From NCBI GenBank assembly GCA_030435675.1, contig CM059624.1, forward strand, positions 9,696,769-9,760,768: a stretch of DNA of 64,000 nucleotides, given 5' to 3'. The position numbers and the translations under genes were made by a program. The notes under the pieces were generated by a model that was not told where the DNA came from, did not search any database, and saw only the letters and a program-made list of their open reading frames with translations. This DNA comes from Steinernema hermaphroditum (taxonomy: Eukaryota > Nematoda > Chromadorea > Rhabditida > Steinernematidae). The number at the start of each line of letters is the position of its first letter. The first letter of the stretch is position 1. This document shows positions 43,232 to 57,100 of this stretch, in pieces.

Positions 43232-46200
43232 TAAACGGGAGACACTGGGCTCTGATAAATCATGAGTTGATGGAACCCTTAATGATTCCTTTTTCTCACA
43301 AAAAGAGAGTATCGCTGCCTGGCAGCAAGTGGCTGACAATTACGAGAGGCCGTGTGGACGCGTCGGTGTTAATTATGTAAATCGCAGGGAGAGATTAAGG
43401 GGCAAATGGGAAAGTCGCGGAGGGCCGCTCCGCAAAAACAATGAGGAGTCATCGAAAGTGATGCCGTCGGAGTTGCCAGAAACCCTCGGAGACACGAGGA
43501 GAACGCTAATTCGGCGACGATCTTTGGCTGGTGCCAAAAGACAAAGAGCAAAGGAAAAACACTCGAAGTGGACTCGAGGGGTCTGGGAGCGGCGGCGGCG
43601 CCGAAGAAGGCGATCGACGGATCGACAGAAGTCCTCGCGGATTAGGGCCGCGCGGTACGGTGGGAGCGTCACTCGAGAAGTCACTCTGCCGAAAGAATTA
43701 GTAGAAACGATGAATTCGGGAGCGGCGCCTTCCGCAAAACAAAGTGGAAGATGAGTCGGCGCAACGAAAGAGAAACGTCGGAGGAAATGACCTCAAGAAG
43801 CTATTACGAGCTAATTGAGAAGATAATATGGCCAATGGGCACGAACGCAGAGGGGAGCTAATTTTAGAGGTGACGGGGGATTACGAGTGAATGACTGAGA
43901 GGAAAGCGGAAGAAAAGGCTATAGGATTTCATCCGGTCGACGAAGGCGGTTATGAGGAATCAAAACAGAGCGACAAGGAAACGAGATTAAGTTGCGATCC
44001 GAATCGAGTCGGCGCTGATGAGGCGCCCTCCCGACTCCGTTTCCAGAATCGGCGTTGATGAATCGCGCGCTAACTCGACTCAATAGTCGAATTAGCGAGC
44101 CAGCATAAAACTGGGCCATATGGGTTCCTGCCCGGTCCATTAGCCTTTGCTAACTCTGCAAGGAACGTCCAAAACGGTCCCTCGGGGCCGCCTTCGGTGC
44201 TATCGGAATGCGCAGCCCTGACGCATGAGTGGCCCCGAGCCTGAGGTGGAGACCGAGATTCCGGCGATTTACAGCGCCGACTGCACGTCGCTGAGTGACA
44301 ATCTGTGGGGAGGTCCCTCGGCCCGGAAAAGACGAAAAAAGTCGGGAGGACAATCGAATTCTGTCAATCGGAAGGGCATTCCGAGGGGACTCTCTAGATA
44401 AAAAAGCGTCAGAGCGACGGTTTGACTCGATTTCAAAGAAAAACGAAAGATCGACTTTGTTTCGGAAGACCTTCATGTCTCTTCAAATTCTTTCTAAAAC
44501 ATCGATCAAAGAAGAAAGCTGCAAAACAAGAGGATCGGTGACAAGCGTCAAGAAGTGTCAAGAAATTCCTGTCGCACACATTCCACTTCGTGTGCCAAAC
44601 ACCGCCGAAACAAACAACTCGACGAGGGGTTCTGAACGTAGCGTGATCGTCGTGGGAACCCCTGGGGATTGTGGCCGGTTCGAAGAAGGGTGAGTAAGCG
44701 GCTGTGCCCAGGAAGTGCGGTCCTTGTCCACCAAAGAGGCGATCAGAACAGGTGATGAATGATGTGATGTTAAGCGTTGTAATATCGATGAACGAAGATC
44801 GATGGCTGCGGTCTTGAGCAAACATTTTCGTTCGGGAAATCCCTTTTTGTTGCACTTTGAGATAGATTGCCCCTTGGATTCCTGCAATGGAATCTCCGTT
44901 CGTTTCCTCAAAGTGACCTTTTCGAGTGTTTCCACTTAAAGAAGAACGTCTCGAAACAAAAGCCCCTACTTGTGCCATCTCCAGGGGACTTTATGGTGCC
45001 GGGATCGCTGCAATAAGGGAAGACCGCAGTGGCTTCGAGGAATCGCCCAGCGTCGGATTATGATCACAAGAAACTTTTGCTCCCTGCCAAAGAACAAGGC
45101 GGCGTTTACGCCAGAAGGGGGAGGGGGTGACGTGGGAAGGGAAAGGTGCCGAAATAGAAATAAAATTGGAGAACGGGGACGCGTCGTCCTCGATTAGTCG
45201 AGAAGAAACTCTTGCTCGTCGATCGGGGCTGTCCCGACTCGAAAAACAAGGGACCCCGCCGAGAGGGATTTGTAGAAAAAGGCTCGAGCAAACAAGAAAC
45301 GTCTCCTGAGGGAGAAAGGTCGCCGTCTCCAGAAGGAGATGCCTACTGTTTGGGGACGCGGAATCTGGGATTAGGGGATTACTGTAGACGCCCCAAACAA
45401 GAAGTCCACTAATTAAGTAGATCGGCCCGGGAACCCACTCGTGGGTACCCAGTGGTCGTGAGAACTTCGGAGGGCGACGGAGTCCGCGAAAAGGCCTCGA
45501 AAACAAGAAAAGTCTTCGGGAAGGGTTTCGGCAAAAATAAAGACGATTACGGTAGTGGGAGACGGAGAAACAGCAGCTTCTTGCGGAAAACACTTAGAAA
45601 CGAAGCCAATTGGAGTGGCGACGTCACTCCGGATCGAAAATTCAAATAATTAGGGGAGCGCCTATCGGCGAACGATCGCACCGGAAGGGGACGGAGGCGA
45701 TATTTCGGGACGTGCAGTCCTAAGAAGGCGACGCCGACGCCGACGCGGGGGCAATTAGAAAATGGGCCAGAAGGAACGTGCACGCGCGTGCATATGTTTA
45801 TAAGCTGATAAACGCCCTCTGGACACAAATTGGATTAGCGCGCGACCAGCGGGAGCACCGCGTCACCAGCTTCCGGGGTACGGTAGCCGAGAGGGCGACA
45901 AAGGAGCCGTCTGAAAGTAATAAGCTAAAGTGGAGGGCAAAGAACGGGAGATAATGGGCGACGCGAGTCGCCTCGGCATCGCCGGCGTGAGTCACTCTTA
46001 ATTGGTGATGTCTTCTGGCACCTCTGGGAAATCCGACTCACCTGGGGTCGTCCCTATCTGTGCGGGCCATGACGTGAATAGGGAAAAGCGGGGAGAGAGA
46101 TCGAAAAGTGGCGGAAAAGGTTAATAGGCGAGCACAAGGGGCCGTTTGGTGACGTAGCGCTTAGAAATGCACAAAACAAAGTGCAAGCGTATAAAAATGC

Positions 46201-49200
46201 TAATGAGAGGGGCCAGAAAGAGAATAGCAATGAGCCAAGAAAGGTTGTTTACCGTGGATCTATGTCCATCGAAATGCATAAAGAAGCAGATTCCCGTGGA
46301 GGATGAATGATCGGAAAACAGGCCTCCATGTGCAGCTCTGAGACAAGATTTTCTCGAGATTCGTTTCCCCGGTTTTGCAGGCATTGCGTGCACTTTGCCA
46401 AAAACATTCCAAACACGCGATTGGCCCTATTATTCGTCTTCTCCTCCTCATTGCATTAGGAAACCGAGTCGATTCGATCAAAACATATCGTCGCGCCTTC
46501 TTCTAATCTCATTCGGACCCGCTTGGCGCGTACGACAACTCAATCGCCCCTCGTCACTTCTGGATACGTCGGAAACGGGCTCCATGAAGAGGCGAAGGTG
46601 AATCAGAAGAAGTGGTCAGAAATCGGACGATTTCGTTTCATCCAATTGTGTTCGTTTGTTTTCGAGTGAGAATGAACGCCGAAGAAGCTGGAAGGGGGTT
46701 AAGGGCTTGTTTTGAGCAGACAACAACAAAGGTTCTTGTAGGGATTTCTCGGAGGCGAACTGAATTAATTAGCTCGTGTGGGTGCAATCTGATCTGAAAA
46801 GATCGATCTTTGACACTTTTTCGATTAGAGAAATGGATGTCCTTTCCCAAAAAAAGTCTTTTGTTTAGTCACCGACTTTTTTGGTGCAATCAAAAGAATT
46901 GGCCGAAATGAGGCCGCGAAAGTCGCCGTGATTAGGACAGCACCAGAATAAATTTTTAATCCGGGCGTGCCATGTCAAAAATGTCACTTTTCGCTTCAGA
47001 CGACTGCCGACACATAATGAAATTAATTAAATTGGATCTAAGTACAGGTCTGTGCCTGAAATGGAGTCGGAGGGGTCTCCGAAAAAGGATTTTGTGGCAC
47101 TTGTGGAGCCTGACCCAGGAGAGCGACCTTCAGAACATGGAATGGGTGTTCTGGCATTCAAGGGGAATGAGCTGCTCGTAACAGAGTTACCTCCGAGAAG
47201 GTAATTACGTGCTCTATGACATCAAGGCCTCTTTTGTACCGAGGACTGCCCTTTTTCTCAAATCCTCGGCCACGAACTCCAACGGAAATACAATCGTGTC
47301 TCAGGTTGCGTGTCCAGGTGCCCCATGCACTTTCCTTTTTTGCGAAACCGAACCTCAAACACCGCCACGCTCCGTGGTTCTCTCGGCGTTCCTCGGGGAA
47401 CGCCACTTAAACAAACAGGCAACATCCAGAAATGCCATTCATGGCGTCGGCGCAGAATCGCCACGAGGAAATCGGAGCGCCCAGGGGCGAATGTTTATCC
47501 AGAAGTGCGCGGCACTTCGCCGACAGCTGGCTCCTGAGGCGGCCCAAAATACGGAATTAGGAAATGAAACAAACAGCCGAAGGAGGACTCCAAATGAGTC
47601 CAGAGGAGGCCGAGTGGCATCGGAAATGAACAATGGAATTATGAATAAAGGACGGACTGAAACCCTGGAGGTCGAAACAATAAAGTGACCGTTTTGGCGA
47701 AAAGATCAAAAATTGGCCACTTTATTGGGTTATTTATTCCTGCGCGCACGTCAGAGGACACTACACTCCATTTCCTCTTCAAACGCTCTGACATGTCCCC
47801 GGGGGAACGCGGAAAGTACAGACCTAATCGCCGATAAAACGGTCCGCCGAGCGCTAACTATAGCGTTCCGGGAGCGCTGTCCTAACCGGGACGATTGACT
47901 TCGAGGGCACCAGCAGCTGCTTCCCACGATGTCAATTAGAAGGACAAGAGGGACAGCTGATTACGGCGTTGTTTACAAGGGAGAATTACAATTGGCCTTC
48001 TACGTGGCGTCGTGGCGACATTAACGGCGGCCACGGTGACTATAAGAAGTCATGATCGACGAGTGACGTCATTTGGAACTTTTGGACAAAAAGTCTTTCG
48101 GTGGGTGAGGGTAGAGACTGTAGGGCTTCTCAACCACGACATCATAGATTCTTAACCGAATATTTAGTAAACAACTGAAATGAGAATGCAGTTCAATTCA
48201 AAGCAACATATGTAGAAATTCACTACAAACTGAGGCAGCCCGGTATATGCAGGAAGTATAAGTTGTGGATTTACTCATTTCCTTGACAAATCAGAACCTT
48301 GTCATCCGGTGACTAGGTCAGTAGTGACTTCACAGGGCTTCAATGCACACCGAGGAAGCTCGGAAGAGATCGGGGTCTTCCTTGTATGACACAAACAAAG
48401 ACATCTTCTAATCCCTGGTGCTAAAAATTTCGGTTTATCGCCGAATATCTCTTTTGTGCTTTTCGCGGAGATTAGAATTGCGATTTCCTAGGGCTTAGAA
48501 TGACACAACCTGAGAAATGTTGAGAAAGGACTACGATTACTGACCCGACAGAAAATCAGAGCTGTTGCACATCACAAACCACGAATAATCTACGAAAGCA
48601 GAATGCTCCTTATGCAGTTTCCATCCGAAGTAATCTAAGATCGCGAGTGAATTTCATCGAATTTCACAAAATCTGCGTTTGTGCCTGAGATTATGTCCTA
48701 TTGGAACTGCTCCATTCGTATACTTAAATTGAATAAGAAAAGAGGTACGGTATCGCGGCATGATAGCGCTCAAAACACGCAAACAGCTCCTATATTCTAG
48801 ATTACGGTATGTACCAAAGAGGGATATCAAATCCTTCATGGGATGATCGGCCAAAAAGGGCTCTTCTGCAGAGATCTTCTGCGTCTTCCAGTTGTCTTTT
48901 TTCTCAAAAATTAAAACAAAGATAAACCCCGGCCCCAGACACCTCTTCACCCCCTAAAGGAACGATTATGGAGGGACGCGTTCACGCGCCAGAGGAACGC
49001 CCTTCACGGCTGAATTCTCGGCGACGGATTGCGATCCGAAACTCGAGAATTCATTTGGATTTGTTCCCAGCGCTCGTTTGTTTTCCCCAAACGGATGATT
49101 CGGCCCGAATGACTAAGGAAACTAGTGACAAAAGGGATAAATATTTTAGGACGGCGCGTTTGCGTCTCTTCCGCTCCGGATTCGTCGCCGCTTCGGCCTC

Positions 49201-52200
49201 CGATTTGTCACTTGTCGCACAGGAATAAACAAGTCCCCTCGGCCGAGTCGAAGCCAATCATCGGCTCTTGGAGAGAAGGACCTCGGAGGAGCAGAAGCCG
49301 AGAAGCCGGGAAGTGTCACCACCAGATGCAGAAGAGGACTGTGGGCGAAGGAAGGCTTCGGAAAAGTGCGGAGAAAGTTGGGTAATGTCACGCTGAGTAG
49401 GAGTGCGCGATTCGGGCGGGCAAAGCGTTTTGGGAAGGGGAAGTGCATTTTTAATGGAGGTCCAATTGTTTTAGAGGAACTTCCGTTTGGATCTGGCTGT
49501 CCTCTTCCAGGGAACTGGCCATTTGCCCGGAACAATAACTTCCACGATGAACCCTCTACTTAGGTAGATGAGAGGCATACAAAAGGAGTCGATTTGAAGT
49601 CGATTTGCAGAACCTCGACATGACGTGAATCTCAAAAGCGAAAATAGATTGTTTATTGTATAATCGAGTTTAGATTGAAAAAGTCTTTCAGAGTTACAAA
49701 GGAATCAAATTATGACGTCTACCTCCCACTACACCCACCGTATCCGAATCGAAATTTGATGTCATATCTCGTGCAGACTCCCGTTTTATGAAAGATTACG
49801 GTAGAAGATCCACGTGTTCCGTGACTATGCCATATAAGGTCCGAGGCCAGCTGTCAGAAGACAGCCGGCGACTCATCAAAGTGTTTACTTCCTTCTTAGA
49901 GTCAAATTTCTCGATAAACGTCTGAGATAATTGTTGTTTTGAGAAAGAAGCCGCATACATACAGTGTTCGCTTTGGATGGATGACGCGAGGGAGTGGCGA
50001 AGCCTTTGGCCGAAAAATGAAGAATTTGCACAAAACAAAAAGACGCCGCATTTTGTGACTCAGGAGGAGAGATCAGGAGGAGCACCAAGTACCATGGAGA
50101 ATATATATGAGAGATCCCCCGAAGCCCTGATATGTACGATAGCATACCGTTTCTCGCACACGCCTTGAAATCTTCGAAAAAGAAGTAAAACAGCTACGGT
50201 AGTGAAGAGCGTCGTCCTGGACAACAGAAGTTCCCCTAGGTTAGTTTCTAACCTGAGCATGTTCCCATCAGAGTTCTCACTTCCTCTTCGAAATCCGCCT
50301 TGTCCTCAGTCCTCAGAAATTCTCACGTTTTATTTTCTCGTATTTTCGTGCACTTTGGGTTGATCCAGAGATCTAGGTCAGCAAAGGGCAGGTCACGCTG
50401 CAACAATGGACCCCCGTCATGGGATGCAAACGGCGCTTTTTTCGATCTCAGGTCGAAGAGATGGTTTAGAAGCAGCTTTAGGAGTGGTGCCCAGAACGAC
50501 AGTTTGGCACAAAAAGTGTTTTCGCGATTTTCGCGAGCCGAACAAACACGAAAAAGAAAATAGTGGTTTTGTGGTTTTTTTTTTTGTTTTCCAATAAATC
50601 TACAACTTGCAGTTTGTTTGCTCTCCGAGAACTTGCTACAAGTGACGCCTTCTGGGCAGATCAGAAGGATAAGAGGACACATCAGCTAGAGATCCAGCCA
50701 TCCTACTGTAGATCTGCAAGACCCGCAGGTGATTTACTGAACCCTTTTTTGCTTTTTCGATATCGCAGGTGTTTCAGAAAAGGGACTGGTGCTAACATAG
50801 AAGAGGATTGGCACATCACAGCATAACTTACGGTACATTCGAAGCTTCCATTCCATTTCTTTCGGATCTACAGGTCTCGCAAAGAAGAAACTCACGTGGA
50901 CCCGAATGGACACCACCGTATCTCCTTTTCGGACGTCAAACAAAGCGAGCAAATCGCAAATTGGGGGTATATTAGAGTGACCAACTCGAGCGGAAGACGT
51001 CGAAAACAGCTCCGGGTGGCGAGAGGTCTCCGGAGTCACGAGGACGGGAAGGTGGCGACGGGTGGATTAATTAGTTTTAGGTTATCGTGCGAGCGAATTG
51101 GCGCCTTTCGCGTGACGGCGCCGCGACCCACGCGGGGCGCCTTGTGGGAGAAAAAGAAAACAGCCTGAAACACTCAAAACATCAGCCAATTACCCCGCGA
51201 ATGAAAAGGCTGAGAATGGGCAAGGGCCTGAGGGTCGGTCCCGACTGGAAGAAGAGAGACGATCTTTGGACGCGGCCAGGTAAAAAACGGAGAAAAAAGT
51301 GGAGCTGGAACGCATGCAATCACAGACCTCAATGGAGGCGTCGTTAGGGGGGCGCTTCGAGGGGCGAGAAATGTAACACGTAATTGCCTGTTTACACCAA
51401 AAACATATCGTCATCTCTGCTGAATGGGGCTTGATAGGGTGGCACGCCTTGCAAACGGGGACTGAAGGCAGACAAGGATATGTTTTTGGGGAGGTTCTGT
51501 GCGATCTCTCAGGGATCGTTGCTAGGAAACTAGACGGGAGGATGAACAAAAAACAAAAACGTACGTTTATCAATTCGTTTCAGGCACTGATGCAGGCCAA
51601 GATGATTGAATTCTAAGTAGAGAGTGTGCACATGACAATCTGCGTCATTTGTGCACTTCGGGAATCGGGAGGTTCGAAAGGAGATTTGGAACAAAGTCGA
51701 TGTAAGATTTAGTGTATTAAGCAACCACAGGTCAAAACGACTCGTCATGCACAAAGAAGTGCTTGTAGTCGAAGAAAAGACATCTCTAGCCCACAAGAAG
51801 GTACCGCTCCAGTCCAGTTTCTCTCTTCCCTTCCCCTCCGACCTTCCAGAAGTTACAACTCCCAAGATTTCCCACGGACTCCTGGAAAACGATAAGACCT
51901 ACGCTTCTTATTTGTGTTTTTCGTCGGGATTGGACTTCTGTTTCCCAAACGGCGCTGAAAACAAGTTCGGCTCCAGGAAAAGAGGGTCCAATGTTGTCAG
52001 GGAGAGTGACGAACGGTTGACACTCTCGAACATCGAGGAGATTAGGGCGCGCGGAACCCACTCTTCTCAAAAGAATTCGTTAGTGTCGACGTCATAGGTC
52101 GCCTTGTAAAAAGGAGAACTCCGGGCTGATGGGCTAAAGGTCGTTTTCGGCGAATCGCCATTTGCAATTCTACATGAGCATGCATAAGGCAAATGAGGGG

Positions 52201-53600
52201 ATTTCGAATTTAAAACGATCGAGGGAACGGAACGAGTCTTTCACCTCGGAGATCGGAGCGGAAAATGTGAAAAGCCTAATTAGCACTAAAATAGAGAATT
52301 TCTTGATTTGATGAGTGGGAGGGGCCTAAGGAGACCTCAAGAAAGGGAACATATTTAGCAACTCCAAGAACCAGGAAGTGTCCCACCATGTGATTACGGT
52401 AAAGTTAAGTCAGAGTAAATAAGCGATTCTTCGAAATTTCTCTCAGAATAGATGAACTCTAGAGGACGTGAATCATCGCAATTATATCCAAGTTTAGAGG
52501 AATCCAAGTGCAATGAGGCTAATAACCCAATTTTATCCCTGAAGACACTAAAGTAGGAACGTCTGGGAGTTGGATAGAAAGCTCCGAATCAGAGAATTAC
52601 AGGTTCAAACTCTTTGATAGGGATGTATACAAATGAAATACAGTAAATGGACGCAAAGTAGTCTTCAGATAAAGTGAGATTTCTAAAATAAGCAAACAGT
52701 GCCCACGAGAGATATGCTTCGTTATCAGCTCTGCGGAGGAGGCACTCGAGCAGCCTTGCTCGTGTGCTTCTTCTAGGCCCACACGCGATTTTCGTTTTTC
52801 CATCACAAACACTTCAGAAGGAACAACGAGGCGCTTTTTAATTTGATCAAAAAGAGGAAGAAGGCATCTTCTTCTCAGAAGCGTTCAGGTAGGAGCGCTG
52901 TTTTCCCACGACCAGCGGCGGCGATCTCTGATGCCGCTGAGATCTCTGACGAACAAAGCAATGTTTCTTCTTATGCTTAAAGCTGCGGGCGGAAAACTCT
53001 GAACGATTTCAGCGTAATTTCCTTAATGGATCGTCTGCTCCGTAGATTAGGAAGGTGGATCTCCGACTCTTACGTGTAGGAGAGGTTCAGAAAGGCGATC
53101 TTTGAGCATCGGGAGGGAGGAACAGAGACAAACGAGGTGATAGAATGGATGGCGAATGCCGTTTTGGGATTGATAAATAGGAGTTGTCTGATTTGTAATG
53201 TCTCTGATATTAATCGAATGAGCTGACGAATATTATTGATACTTTACCCCTGATCTGCTGATCACGGCCAAATGCCCATCGGAAGCAAAACCAGTTTATT
53301 GAATATTGAAATTATTCAATACGAAATATTGAAATTCCATTTGCCATTTCACAGCTTTCGAAGAATGTTTAGATAGTCGTATCAGTAGGTCGGATATTGT
53401 GGATACTGTTCGCTCAAAAAGACATGCCAAGTCTGCCAAGTTTCAGGCCGATACTACTGAAGATCTTCTGGTTAAAGTGGACTGAACGGACATAAAATAT
53501 TTCAGAGTTGAATTGAGTTGAATTCAACATGAAGAGCTTCAACAAGTGGATGATGAATATGACGGCCCTTAAAATAATGCAAATAAAATTTATTACCTAA
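43232..53600. other. 10.4-kb gene-poor region
   Basis: No gene supported. The longest frames (for example 44991-45593 minus and 47209-47688 plus) are low-complexity, overlap other open frames and lack splice signals. It holds at least eight TACGGTA motifs (45548, 45879, 48746, 48803, 49797, 50195, 50829, 52395). AT-rich direct repeats (AATATTGAAATT twice, near 53.3 kb) and a perfect 12-bp palindrome GTTGAATTCAAC (near 53.52 kb) lie at its right end. Confidence 0.4.
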
Positions 53601-53856
53601 AGGGGATAAAATCTAAAAAAAATAAAAAAGTGATGCCAGGTAGTTCAGCGCCGACAATAATTGGTTGTTTTGCGAGACAAGAGAAGCCGTGCAATGTCTC
53701 CAGCCTCAACATTCTGAAGCCCAAAATAAACCAAAGACGTCATTGACGCCAGAGCCATGGAGAACTTATAAATTTTTGTATCCAAAGCATACGATCTCGG
53801 GCTTATCCTATATGGTGATTCTGCACAGGAAACTAACAGGAGGGGAGAACAACGAC

Positions 53857-54118
53857 GAGCTCCCTCTCTTCGAGGGATACGGTCAGACCGAGTGCTCCGC
53901 CGCCGGAAATTTGGAAAATGGAAATCAGAGGTGGAAATTTAGGTGAAACTGATTGATGTGTCCAAGCTGGGATATCTCTCCAGTTAAGACAAGGGAGAAG
54001 TGTGCTTCAGAGGCGCAGGCCTGATGACCAACTACTACAACGAGCCTCAGATGACCTCCCAGGCGATCGACGACTTCCGAACGGAGCGCTGAGCATCATC
54101 GACCGAAAGAAAACATGT
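53857..54118 (+). pseudogene. Long-chain acyl-CoA synthetase relic
   Basis: Fragments of one ACSL-type enzyme (fatty acid + CoA + ATP to acyl-CoA) in order but broken. ELPLFEGYGQTECSAAG is the A5-type motif of long-chain acyl-CoA synthetases. After a gap with stops comes VKLIDVSKLGYLSS, then an in-frame TAA, then DKGEVCFRGAGLMTNYYNEP with TSQAIDD, then a frame shift into SIIDRKK. The conserved block that normally lies between AIDxDGW and the IIDRKK motif (the HTGDIG region) is missing, and no N-terminal half was found upstream. With a stop, a deletion and a frame shift in 260 bp this is a pseudogene. No intact parent lies in the window. Confidence 0.85.
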
Positions 54119-57100
54119 TCACAAGAGGACGAAGATCTCAGTGGATGATTCCATTCCAACAAATGAGATTTGAAAACACACTGAATCTCTTAGTCACGCT
54201 TCCCGAGTGCGTCACCAAATTATCTGATCTCTAAAAATACGACGCGCTTACAGAATCTCGAAGACGTCTTCCTGTGGACAGCGCCGACTCACGTCTGTTT
54301 TTGCGAACTCTGCCGCCGCTGACTAAGTGTTGTTCTCCGGAATAATACAAATCGCGGGAACGGTTAATTACATTTAGTGTGTTTGTGATATTAAAGCCCG
54401 TGTGGGGACAGTCATAATAGCCGTAGGAAACGACCTCGGCTGTTTGTGCGTAGTATGGACTCCTGATTAGAGTCTGACCAGATGTTTTTGTCGAATATAA
54501 CTACTACTTTTTATATTATGACTGGCAGGAAGTAGTCGGCCGTAGACATAACCCTGAGTGTCTTGGGATTGTTGACGCTTTCAGGTCGAAAAAGAACTCA
54601 TAAACACGAAAGGTTGATTCAACAGTCTATCAAAAAATAGGGGGACGCCTGTTTTTTAAAGAGATGCAGAACAAAGAACGAAGCGGGGAGCGCTGAGAAA
54701 GGGAGCTGAAATAGAGCTCTGATCACTTAGCTCAATCAAAGCCATTTAGCCATTACCGAACGCTACATTCAACGTAATAAGCTCAACCAGGCAACTAAAA
54801 AAGACTTATGTTCACCGAGCAAAAATCTGAACAAGTCCAATCTGCCGACGTTCTCTTCTGGAAGTGGATCAGAGTCCGTGTGGGAACAGTCACACGATTC
54901 AAGCCTTTTCTCTTCATTCCTAACCTCTCTCTGTTCAAAAGCAGAAAATACACGGAAAGACACTGTACTTAGCAGGAAATATCGCTAGCATCAAATGAAT
55001 CTAACACATTAGGACTCAGATTGATTTAGACACATTTCTAAGACAAGCTTAGATTCTGCAGACTGTACCTCTTGCCTCTATAGCCAAGATCATGGGAAAG
55101 GGACGATACAACTCTTTGTTCTCTTCAGCACATTTGGGACATTTCTCCTCCTTTTATGCATCTATTTTGCAGTCAAGTACTTCTGGTGCCTCAGAGACCT
55201 TCTGAAGGGGCAGTATGGAAACAAAGTACAAAGAACAGATAGCAAATTTGCGTCCATTTTTGCGTATCATTGGATCTGTCCACAGAAAGTTTCCCATTGA
55301 GATCGATTGATCCAAGCCATTCGGACGTTCCGATTCCATCGCCGTCGTCCGTCTTCTTCTCCTTCCTGAGCCTCGGCCGTCCGTCTCTGAAATCGAATCG
55401 GGCGTCGCGTGGCGTGGCCCTCCACAAGGCGCCGTCGGACAAATGCAAATGAGAGGATTTAATGATTTAATTTTATGTGCCGTTTCGGGATCGATGTGTG
55501 TGGTGTGGCGCTTCTTCGCATCTCTTTTTTTGTGAGCCTGGAGGCGTCGACAAAGTATTGTTGTCCGCAAGCCCTTTCGGGCACTCCTAACGCGTTCTGT
55601 TGTGCGCTTCGCGGTCCGCTGGCGCCGAGAGTCGCCAATTAGTCCCACAGAGGTCAGCGACTGTTATTGTTTTCGCGCACGCATAACAGATGTGTGAAAA
55701 AGCAATTGTAAGTGGACACCTCACGCGGTCACACTAATTGCATAAGCACTTAATCACGACGCGTCTCGGCGCGATCAGATCGGAGTCCTGATTGACGGCG
55801 AGATCCCTGCGGGACCGAAGACAATGGGGAACAAGCCTGAGACGCGCGATTAGGATCGCATGTTTATTGATGGCCGAGGGCAGGAGTTCAGCTGGCAACG
55901 CTTTGTGACCTTTTGGGAAGGGGTACGGTAGCCCAGGAGGGGAAGACGCACTCTTTCTTTAGGGAATCGCTGTTTGGACGTCTCTCTTAATTAAATTTAC
56001 AGAAAAAAAATCCAATTTTTGGATGCACCATGATTCATTCCTTTTCTGTCATGCTTGATTTACTTAGGGCCGAGCAAACGAACAGACGTTTTTTCCTCGC
56101 TTTGCCAAGGCTGCTCAGAAGGTGATCCTGGAATGAAGCTGTGGGCCTTGTCTAACCTAACTCGTTCCTCGGTGAATCCACTACGTCCCATCAACCGTCC
56201 CCCACAGAAGGCCTACAATGCTCTCTACCGTAACTCGACCCCGACATCCTTTGCCTTTAAGCGGATTCACAAAAACTGGCTCCGTGCAAATCCGAGATCT
56301 GTCAGTTTGACGTCATGGTGTCTATCGTTTCTTCCGGAAATGACTCTTCCTCGATGCTTCTTCGTATTTGCTCGCTGCTTCCAATTCCAATTTCCCAAAT
56401 CCTTCGGACCTCCTCGGAGGCGTCCGAGTGGCCTTTAATTAGGAAGACGTCCTCTTTCAACTCTCCGCTAATCACCGAAACAAGTCGTCCCTAATTACGC
56501 CCTCCGACAGATCGTCTTCGTCCTCCCTGCCCTCCGCCCACCGTAGTCACCTCCCAGGACAGCCTCGGGTCCACCAAACTTCAAGAACCCTCCGGGACCG
56601 CGTGACGTCTTCTGATTCGAATTTGAATATTCAATCGTTGTGGAGATCGTCGGAAGCGATAAGTGTTCCGCAGCGGACAAATTCGGACTCCTGGCCGGGG
56701 AGGGCCAAAGGGCGCCTTTCTGAGCCGATTTAATCCTGCGCGCGGCCCGCGGAGCAGATGGCCCGACGTCCGGTTGGCAGCGAGTAAATTACCCGGCCGT
56801 GCGCGAAAGTGTCGTCTTGGGTCGAAGACTTGTCCTGTTCTCCTCCGCTGTTTGCCCCGACTCCAACCTGGTAATCCCTCGCGCAATCCTATTTCGAATG
56901 GTCTAAACGCTTTTTGCATCGTCCGAACTATGGACAGCTGCATCGTCTTCGCTCCGATCGAGGCGAAGAAGATCGGATCCTCGAGCAGCTGTGGCTTCTA
57001 AGCACATTAGGGCCCCAAGAGTGTTCCTTCTAATGTATTGTAGGCCTAATACCACTTTGGATTTTGAAGACGAATTACCCTGAATTAGCGTTCGTGCCCG

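Noticed and set aside
44991..45593. 200-codon minus-strand frame
   Set aside because: Low-complexity Ser/Arg/Pro composition, two other frames open over the same bases, no acceptor or donor and no recognisable domain.
47209..47688. 159-codon plus-strand frame
   Set aside because: Three frames are open over the same stretch and codon use is unlike the real genes.
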